Made by a program: the position numbers and the translations under genes. A model generated the notes under the pieces. The model was not told the origin of the DNA, did no database searches, and worked only from the letters and a program-made list of their open reading frames with translations. A DNA stretch of 12,060 nt from QQVM01 sp035341855. Lineage in GTDB: Bacteria > Bacteroidota > Bacteroidia > AKYH767-A > 2013-40CM-41-45. The DNA lies in NCBI GenBank assembly GCA_035341855.1, contig DAOQWA010000068.1:1-12060 (forward strand), read 5' to 3'. Of the stretch, positions 6,798 to 12,060 are shown piece after piece (within the stretch, counting starts at the first letter, position 1; the number at the start of each line of letters is the position of its first letter).

Positions 6798-7715
6798 TTA
6801 ATTCCAATCTTTTGCCTCTCCGACATTAACCATTTGCACGTTTTCTATCCTGTGCGACGTACCATCACTTCCAAACTTATCAACGAAAGCTACGATCTTT
6901 AAACCGGTTTGATCAATTCCTGTCAGGTCAACAGTAAAGGTTTTAACAAAATCATTGCTTCTATACATGCTACCTGCAGGAATAATATCCCCTTCAGGAC
7001 CGTTGTCGTTAATTACTTTTCTTAGGAAATTTTTATAGTTGTAGTTTACAAGTATTGGAGGTTGGTTAAAAAAGACACTATTACTGTCCGGAGTAGGTCC
7101 CATTGAGCTAAAATCGTTCAGTTGAGCATATAGAGTGTCTGTGGATCTGAAAGATCCCCGTACCAAGTAGGCATGCAATCTATATTCGCCACTTAGATTA
7201 GCGCTAAAACCTGTGTGAACTTCCACTTTTAGTATATTTCCATTCAATGTCTTTGCATCGATAGCCAGGCCGCAACGTGGTATTGTTCCTAATGATGAGT
7301 TAACATTTGATCTCCAATTCGCAGGCGAAAGGTCTGAAGTGCCACTTATCTTTCTATTGATAAATCCTGCAGGATAAATACCTGAAGGATTATAAAGGCT
7401 ATCCATATAATTTATTCCTCCAATTGTGGTACTTGATTCATCTATTAATAGATCATTAATATGTATTGATACAGCATATAAACGTCCAGGGTTTTCTGAT
7501 ACCAGGGAATCTCTTAACAGATTTATCTCCGGACAAACACCCCAAGAGGCCGAAGTAAAATATTCTAAAAGTATTTTCTGGTCAAAGCGATCCGGTACCA
7601 GCGAGATATCGGGCGCGAGTGCAGGGTCTTTTATTTCGGCAACTTCATTCTTGTTACAAGAAATAGAGATGGTCATTATTGTAAGGACCAGGATACTATA
7701 TATACTTCTTTTCAT
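6798..7715 (-). CDS. Omp28-family outer-membrane lipoprotein
   Basis: A 305-residue lipoprotein. Lys/Arg then a hydrophobic stretch leads to a lipobox, SISC, with the acylated cysteine at residue 20. Residues about 48-62 (KILLEYFTSASWGVCPE) match the thioredoxin-like opening of Omp28-type proteins, usually LEEFTGxxCxNCP. Here only the second cysteine (Cys61) remains; the first position is Trp58, so a redox-active pair is absent. The later part is beta-rich (VEVHTGFSANLSGEYRLHAYLV) with a C-terminal segment typical of the family. Homologues are surface or outer-membrane proteins of unknown function, first described in Porphyromonas gingivalis. The longest frame opens at 7721 with TTG; the ATG at 7715 is the better start and keeps the signal peptide intact. 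It is followed 4 bp later by the O-methyltransferase gene, so the two probably form an operon. Confidence 0.82.
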   Translation of the reverse strand: MKRSIYSILVLTIMTISISCNKNEVAEIKDPALAPDISLVPDRFDQKILLEYFTSASWGVCPEINLLRDSLVSENPGRLYAVSIHINDLLIDESSTTIGGINYMDSLYNPSGIYPAGFINRKISGTSDLSPANWRSNVNSSLGTIPRCGLAIDAKTLNGNILKVEVHTGFSANLSGEYRLHAYLVRGSFRSTDTLYAQLNDFSSMGPTPDSNSVFFNQPPILVNYNYKNFLRKVINDNGPEGDIIPAGSMYRSNDFVKTFTVDLTGIDQTGLKIVAFVDKFGSDGTSHRIENVQMVNVGEAKDWN

Positions 7716-7743
7716 TTTCAATTATGGATGATTAGATGAATCC

Positions 7744-7751
7744 GAAAGGTA
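7744..7751 (-). promoter_or_regulatory. Weak -7 promoter candidate for the lipoprotein operon
   Basis: The minus strand reads TACCTTTC, one base off the Bacteroidota -7 consensus TAnnTTTG, 28 bp upstream of the ATG at 7715. No clear -33 TTG element is seen at the expected distance. It is placed correctly to drive the lipoprotein and O-methyltransferase genes, but a one-mismatch 8-mer in AT-rich DNA is weak support. Confidence 0.25.
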
Positions 7752-7825
7752 AGTACATTCATGGAATTTTACATGATTTTCCTAACTATTTTTCTGTTTT
7801 TTTTCCCTGATCTTGTTCATTCTAC

Positions 7826-7833
7826 TATCTTTG
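7826..7833 (+). promoter_or_regulatory. -7 promoter element (TATCTTTG) for the OmpH gene
   Basis: TATCTTTG is an exact match to the Bacteroidota -7 consensus TAnnTTTG and lies 16 bp before the ATG at 7850. A transcription start about 6 bp downstream would leave a leader of only some 10 nt. No TTG sits at the standard -33 spacing; the nearest, at 7813-7815, is too close. It is supported by the exact match and position only. Confidence 0.4.
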
Positions 7834-7849
7834 GCCAATAACTGATAAA

Positions 7850-8464
7850 ATGAAAAATTTCTCCGGTATCCTTCAGATAATTTTGATTCTTGCTGTTGTT
7901 GGTTTGTATGTTCTGCATTTCACGGATAAACCTGATAAAAGTGTGATTCAGGTTGCTGACAACTCTGAAAAAACAACAGCGACCATAGCAGCTCCGGCCG
8001 GTGGCTTGGTATTTATTAATTCAGACTCTTTGTTGGACAACTACGATTATTTTAAATCGAAAAAATCGGAGTTTGAATCCAGACAAAACAGGGTCAAGTC
8101 TGAGCTAGAAGCTGAAAGTATCAAATTACAAAAAGATGCTGAGTCATATCAAAGACGTGCCCCCGGCATGACAGATATACAAAGACAAATAGAAGAAGAG
8201 CAACTTATGATGCGCCAACAGAAATTAATGGAGCGCAAGGATGAATTACTCGATAAATTGGATGAAGAGCAGGCTAAATCTTCGGAACAGTTGTATGATC
8301 GCTTGTCTGCTTTTTTGAAAGAGTACAATAGGGATAAGAACTATCAATTCATCTTGGGCTTCCAAAAAGGAGGAGGAATATTGTTTGCTAATGACAGTCT
8401 GGATATTACATCAAGTGTACTTCAAGGGCTTAATGAACAGTATCGTAAAGAAAAATCAAAGTAA
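7850..8464 (+). CDS. OmpH/Skp-family protein, membrane-anchored
   Basis: A 204-residue envelope protein of the OmpH/Skp type. A single hydrophobic segment at about 6-24 (ILQIILILAVVGLYVL) lacks an obvious signal-peptidase site and probably anchors the protein to the inner membrane facing the periplasm. A short linker (25-50) follows, then the family's opening strand GLVFINSDSLL (52-62), a long charged coiled coil (about 65-160), and the closing strand YQFILGFQKGGGILFAND (165-182) that completes the trimerisation head. Skp holds unfolded outer-membrane proteins for delivery to the BAM machinery; this copy may do so for the many surface proteins made here. Classical Skp is soluble, so the anchor is a difference, though anchored versions are common in Bacteroidota. 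It appears monocistronic, divergent from the lipoprotein gene. Confidence 0.85.
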   Translation: MKNFSGILQIILILAVVGLYVLHFTDKPDKSVIQVADNSEKTTATIAAPAGGLVFINSDSLLDNYDYFKSKKSEFESRQNRVKSELEAESIKLQKDAESYQRRAPGMTDIQRQIEEEQLMMRQQKLMERKDELLDKLDEEQAKSSEQLYDRLSAFLKEYNRDKNYQFILGFQKGGGILFANDSLDITSSVLQGLNEQYRKEKSK

Positions 8465-8870
8465 ATAAAGTTTGTCTCAATTGTCGTTTCGGAGACTGAG
8501 CTTTCGTGATGTTTTTAGTTTTGAACACTTTTTACTTACAGCGGGGGTTATTCATCCACCTTGAAAAGGCTTGATATCACTGATTTTCGGGCAATATGCC
8601 TAAATTTTGGCGTTATAGTCAAAACCTGGAATTGATTAGATTTTTTTAATTTTTTATTCAAATTGAAATGCAGCGGTTTATGAAAAATACGTACATTAGA
8701 TTTCTATTTTACCTTAATGTGAAAAGTGAAATGGACTCACCATTTTAATATGGCATTTTTCCGTTTCACTTAGAAATTAATATCAGTATTTGAATTCTTA
8801 GGATAAATGTCGATCGGATATATCCTTTTGACCTTTATTGAATATATGTCGCACTTTTTATCTAATAACC
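8465..8870. other. Non-coding region before giant surface-protein gene
   Basis: About 400 bp without a credible gene, unusually long for this otherwise compact stretch. It is AT-rich, with T-runs around 8640-8660, and carries the nested hairpin listed separately at 8724-8771. A weak inverted repeat gtctc/gagac (8474-8478 and 8492-8496) follows the OmpH stop. It could hold the promoter and a long leader for the gene at 8871; I find no exact TAnnTTTG match. Confidence 0.5.
8724..8771 (+). promoter_or_regulatory. Nested inverted repeats, possible structured leader or operator
   Basis: aagtgaaatgg (8724-8734) pairs with ccgtttcactt (8761-8771), 11 bp with one G-T wobble in RNA. Inside the loop, ccat at 8740-8743 can pair either with atgg at 8731-8734 or with atgg at 8750-8753, so alternative folds compete. 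The block ends 99 bp before the start codon at 8871. It may be an RNA switch-like leader, a repressor site, or a terminator relic; only the pairing is directly seen. Confidence 0.45.
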
Positions 8871-11800
8871 ATGAAACACAACCACATCACTCCACAACCA
8901 AACATTAGTATTAGTAATCAACGAGAATTGATTCGATTTATTTACCTGAATCGTATTTTAACTTCAGCTTTAACTTTGATGTTGATTTTTGTTGGTATGA
9001 GTCTTTCTTATGCTCATTCACCATCAGGAAAGAATACCGGAGAAGTTTCCGTTGATCATCAGATCAGTCCCGAGTTGAAGGAAATGCTCCAACATTTTGA
9101 TAAGGAGATTTATTTTACACAGAATATCGGTCAGTGGCCTGCACACGTTTTGTATAAAGCAGATTTTCCTCTTGGGCAAGCCTTGGTAACCCGTCAGGGA
9201 ATGATTGTTGGTACTTTTGATCCGGTTGGGATGGCTTCAATGCTATCTGCTGCAGACAGCATTGAAGCAATGTTGGAAGATACTGCCGGAAATCCACCTG
9301 CCAAAGTAGATATAAAAGGACATGGGTGGTTATTGAATTTTTTAAATTCTTCGCCATCTATGAGGATTAGCAGTCACAGCCCTTATAGTGATGTTAGAAA
9401 TTACTTTCTTGGAAGAGACGGCGAAAAACATGCGACTAATGTTCGAAGTTTCAAGGAGATCTGGTATAATGATGTTTACAATAACATAGATGTAAGATAT
9501 TATCCGTCAGCAGAAGGTTCACTTGAATATGATATCATATGCAGACCGGGTTCTGATGCCAATCAGGTTGCAATTGAGTTTGATGGTATTGATAATTTAT
9601 TTATCGGTGAACAAGGTAATTTAGTACTTAGAACAAGTGTTGGAGATGTTGAATTACCTGCACCTGTTGTGTATCAACAAATTTCCGGAGTAAGAAAAAG
9701 TGTAGAATCAAAGTACCTGCTTGCCGATAATGTTTTAAAGTTTGATTTAGGAAAGTATGATCATACTGTGCCTCTCATTATTGACCCAATAGCCTTAAGA
9801 TGGGCTACCTGGCTGACCAATAACTCTACCGGTGACTGTCATATTCATGGAATTTGTGTCGACTCAACGGACGGATCCATATACACAATCTCAAGGGTGA
9901 GTGGAGTAGGTCTTATTACTGTAAACGCTTTTCAGAACAGTTCCGGTGGTGATATGGATATCATTGTAAGTAAATATCAGGATCCTGCAACCATAGGTGG
10001 TGCCGGAACAAGAGTCTGGCAGTCTTATTTTGGTGGAAATGATTATGACAATGCTTATGCACTGGAGCAAGGAGACGATGGAAATTTATATTTCACCGGT
10101 ATTACGAAGAGCAGCAATTTCCCATTATTGGTAGGTTCAGCTTTTACGGGTAGCAGTGTCGATAAAAGATCGCAGTCGAATTATAATATTTTTGTGTCTA
10201 AACTCAATACTTCCGGCACATCTGTGAAGAGTGCAGTAGTTGGTGGAAACAATATTGATCTTGCATTTGATATCAGAGTAACCAATACAGGAAACGTACT
10301 TGTTTGCGGCTATACAGAAAGTACAAATCTTTCAAGTCAGTTTTCCGGTTCAGGAGCTACCAATACAAACTATGGAAATGCGGATGTTTTGATCTTTTCG
10401 ATTAATTCTGACATGAGTTCTATAAATTGGATAAAAAACTATGGTGGAGGAGGAGATGATAAGGCAAGAATAATGTTGGTACATCCAACTACCAATGATA
10501 TTTATGTGGGCGGACTAACAATGTCGTCCAATTTTCCTACAGTAAGTCCACGTCAAGGTTCTTTAGGTGGAGATCAAAGTGGGTTTTTGCAAAAGTTAAC
10601 GTCTACCGGTTCTACCACTTGGTCCTCCTATTTCAGATCGAATTCGTCAAAGTCCACTATTATTGAGTGTATGGATTTTAATGCTGCCAAGGATAAAATT
10701 TATTTTGGCGGACTTTCTAATGGCCTTAATTCATCGAACGTTTCTTCTTCCGGTGTTTATAGTAGTTCAATTGCCGGCGGCATGGATTATTTTATTTGTA
10801 GAATGACCACAAATCAAGTTTTTGAATTGGGTACATATTTAGGTGGCAGTGGAACTGAAGAAAATTTGATGGGCTTGAAGTTGGATGCGAATGATGATGT
10901 ATTTGTATTCGGATACAGCTCCAGTTCAAATTTCCCTGTAACTGCAGATGCTTTACAGGGTACTAATAATGGAAATTCTGACAAGACTTTTTCTAAATTG
11001 AGTTCAAACCTTGCAACTCTTGAATACAGTACTTTCGTAGGTGGTTCTGATGAAGAATACGACCCAATTGGAGAACGTGGAATCCAAATGTTGGGATGTA
11101 AAACGTATACAATTATTTCTGCTGAATCTGATGATATTCCACTTACTGATGGAGCAATAACCACCAATAAGCTAAGTTCAAGTTCAAGAACCGAACCGGG
11201 CTTAATGGTTTGGTCAGTTCCACCAGATCTTTCTGCCAATACCATATCTTCTTCTCAGAACATATGTTCCGGAAATATTCCTGGAAATTTTACCGGTAGT
11301 ACTTCAAGCTATGTACTTCCGGATATTACAAGAGGCGGAAATGTTTCTGCTCACCCATCTGTTTCTGCCTCTGTGATATACAAGTGGCAAATAAGTACAG
11401 ATTCGTCTACGTGGACAAATGTTGCCGGAGGGAATACACAGAATCTTTCAGGTTCTTTACTAGGGACAATAAGTCAGAAGACTTTTCTCCGAAGAATTGT
11501 TACAGGAGAAAGTTGTAATGCAAGCGATTCAATCAGTAACACTATTACGATCAACGTATTGAATTTGTCATGTTCCGTAGGCAACCATGTTTCATGCAAT
11601 GGTGGTGACGATGGCTCAATTCAGGTAACTCCATCCGGTGGAACAGCACCTTATACATATTCGGGCCCTACCACCGGATTAAGTGCAGGAACTTATACGA
11701 TAACAGTTACTGATGATAATGGATGTACTGCTTCGTGCACAGTCACAATTTCTGAGCCTGCAGCAATTGGCTCTTCATATGATGTCACTCAGTGTGACAG

Positions 11801-12060
11801 CTATTCCTTGCCTTGGGGAGGAACTGTGACCTCATCAGGCAGCTACTCACATACCTATACTTCGACAAATGGATGTGATAGTGTTGTTACAGCTAATGTT
11901 ACGATTGATTCAGGAACTACTTCAACCAGCACTGCTGATGAGTGTGACAGCTATACCTGGAACGGTACGACTTATACCATGAGTGGAACCTATACCTACA
12001 GCACGACCAATGCAGCAGGATGTGATTCTACAGCGACATTGAACTTAACGATCCGCAATA
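8871..12060 (+). CDS. Giant surface protein: DUF7948-like, SBBP propeller, SprB repeat (partial, 3' end missing)
   Basis: An open frame of at least 1063 codons with no stop, cut by the window edge. Residues 1-48 form a signal peptide with an unusually long N-region (hydrophobic about 29-46, cleavage near SYA). Residues about 81-303 match the DUF7948 head found before SBBP repeats: FTQNIGQWP at 82-90, NYFLGRDG, then VPLIIDP at the end. About 305-780 is a beta-propeller-like array with recurring YFGG/YLGG and SNFP motifs (SNFP at 415, 553 and 686). An Ig-like segment YKWQISTDSSTW lies at about 838. A SprB-type repeat spans about 901-963. Two 50-residue CDSY repeats begin at 975 and 1025. A T9SS sorting domain is expected at the missing C-terminus, which would make this a secreted or surface adhesin of the gliding/attachment kind. 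The ATG at 8871 is the first that keeps the signal peptide; Met37 is a less likely alternative. Confidence 0.88.
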   Translation, partial: MKHNHITPQPNISISNQRELIRFIYLNRILTSALTLMLIFVGMSLSYAHSPSGKNTGEVSVDHQISPELKEMLQHFDKEIYFTQNIGQWPAHVLYKADFPLGQALVTRQGMIVGTFDPVGMASMLSAADSIEAMLEDTAGNPPAKVDIKGHGWLLNFLNSSPSMRISSHSPYSDVRNYFLGRDGEKHATNVRSFKEIWYNDVYNNIDVRYYPSAEGSLEYDIICRPGSDANQVAIEFDGIDNLFIGEQGNLVLRTSVGDVELPAPVVYQQISGVRKSVESKYLLADNVLKFDLGKYDHTVPLIIDPIALRWATWLTNNSTGDCHIHGICVDSTDGSIYTISRVSGVGLITVNAFQNSSGGDMDIIVSKYQDPATIGGAGTRVWQSYFGGNDYDNAYALEQGDDGNLYFTGITKSSNFPLLVGSAFTGSSVDKRSQSNYNIFVSKLNTSGTSVKSAVVGGNNIDLAFDIRVTNTGNVLVCGYTESTNLSSQFSGSGATNTNYGNADVLIFSINSDMSSINWIKNYGGGGDDKARIMLVHPTTNDIYVGGLTMSSNFPTVSPRQGSLGGDQSGFLQKLTSTGSTTWSSYFRSNSSKSTIIECMDFNAAKDKIYFGGLSNGLNSSNVSSSGVYSSSIAGGMDYFICRMTTNQVFELGTYLGGSGTEENLMGLKLDANDDVFVFGYSSSSNFPVTADALQGTNNGNSDKTFSKLSSNLATLEYSTFVGGSDEEYDPIGERGIQMLGCKTYTIISAESDDIPLTDGAITTNKLSSSSRTEPGLMVWSVPPDLSANTISSSQNICSGNIPGNFTGSTSSYVLPDITRGGNVSAHPSVSASVIYKWQISTDSSTWTNVAGGNTQNLSGSLLGTISQKTFLRRIVTGESCNASDSISNTITINVLNLSCSVGNHVSCNGGDDGSIQVTPSGGTAPYTYSGPTTGLSAGTYTITVTDDNGCTASCTVTISEPAAIGSSYDVTQCDSYSLPWGGTVTSSGSYSHTYTSTNGCDSVVTANVTIDSGTTSTSTADECDSYTWNGTTYTMSGTYTYSTTNAAGCDSTATLNLTIRN
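11571..11759 (+). repeat. SprB-type repeat within the surface protein
   Basis: Residues about 901-963 read CSVGNHVSCNGGDDGSI, then VTPSGGTAPYTYS, LSAGTYTITVTDDNGC and VTISEP. This is the hallmark pattern of SprB repeats, named for the Flavobacterium gliding adhesin (NGxxDGSI, GGxxPYxYxW, LxAGxYxVTVTDxxGC). One copy is visible; more often follow in related proteins. It supports a cell-surface adhesive role. Confidence 0.85.
11793..12060 (+). repeat. 50-residue CDSY repeats, at least two copies
   Basis: Two tandem 150-bp coding units start at 11793 and 11943, both with tgtgacagctat (CDSY), followed by W-x-G, a GxYxxTY core and GCDS...T near the end. The second copy runs off the window. The DNA is diverged apart from short blocks, so this is an old, selected repeat rather than a recent duplication. 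Such cysteine-bearing repeats are frequent in giant Bacteroidota surface proteins, where many copies form a stalk. Confidence 0.8.

Noticed and set aside
6794..6826. Longer N-terminus for the O-methyltransferase (start at 6826)
   Set aside because: It would overlap the lipoprotein gene by 29 bp and add 11 residues not typical of the family; the ATG at 6793 gives the usual MDFL start with a 4-bp gap.
7716..7721. Start of the lipoprotein at 7721
   Set aside because: The codon there is TTG on the minus strand; an ATG two codons later at 7715 gives an ordinary lipoprotein signal peptide.
8474..8496. Intrinsic terminator after the OmpH gene
   Set aside because: The stem is only 5 bp (gtctc/gagac) with a 13-nt loop, and the nearest T-run is about 15 bp further on, so it was not listed as a terminator.
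9115..9357. Minus-strand frames inside the giant surface-protein gene (9115-9357 and 10814-11245)
   Set aside because: They are antisense to a continuous plus-strand frame with clear protein-family motifs and show no features of their own.

Overview
The window is AT-rich chromosomal DNA from a member of the phylum Bacteroidota, most likely a Saprospiraceae/Chitinophagales-type or related gliding/particle-associated lineage. The evidence is a type IX secretion (T9SS) C-terminal sorting domain with its usual preceding Bacteroidota linker domain, a second giant surface protein with a DUF7948-like head, SBBP-type propeller repeats and a SprB repeat, an Omp28-family lipoprotein, a Spy/CpxP-like protein and a membrane-anchored OmpH. 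No Shine-Dalgarno sequences are obvious, which also fits the phylum. Genus-level placement is inference.

Layout. 1-658 has no convincing gene. It opens with direct and inverted copies of a short 'aaatcgcaaatcagcaatcg'-type motif and an 84-bp-period tandem duplication, then an unassigned stretch ending in a 7-bp-stem hairpin and a G7 tract just ahead of the first gene. 659-3718 (+) is a 1019-residue T9SS-exported surface protein. Convergent to it, on the minus strand, come a two-gene unit of threonine aldolase followed 3 bp later by a ferredoxin/flavodoxin-NADP reductase-family protein (5526-3769), a small Spy/CpxP-like periplasmic protein (6040-5657), and a second two-gene unit of an Omp28-family lipoprotein followed 4 bp later by a class I SAM O-methyltransferase (7715-6152). 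A divergent intergenic region separates the lipoprotein from a plus-strand membrane-anchored OmpH/Skp-like protein (7850-8464). After about 400 bp of structured non-coding DNA, a very large surface protein begins at 8871 and runs open past the window edge. It is at least 1063 residues, with no stop in the visible part.

How it fits together. The window mixes envelope genes (two exported giants, a lipoprotein, a periplasmic Spy-like protein and an OmpH chaperone-like protein) with ordinary metabolic genes (threonine aldolase, FNR-family reductase, O-methyltransferase). I see no CRISPR array, tRNA, rRNA, transposase, phage gene, toxin-antitoxin pair or recognisable defence system. Nothing here convincingly amounts to a new multi-gene system. 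The points most worth a second look are the structured leader before the giant surface protein, the repeat-rich left edge, the G7 tract ahead of the first T9SS gene, and the Omp28-like lipoprotein that has lost one cysteine of its thioredoxin-like motif.

Two start sites were corrected by reading the DNA. The lipoprotein starts at the ATG at 7715 (the codon at 7721 is TTG), and the O-methyltransferase most likely starts at 6793 rather than 6826.
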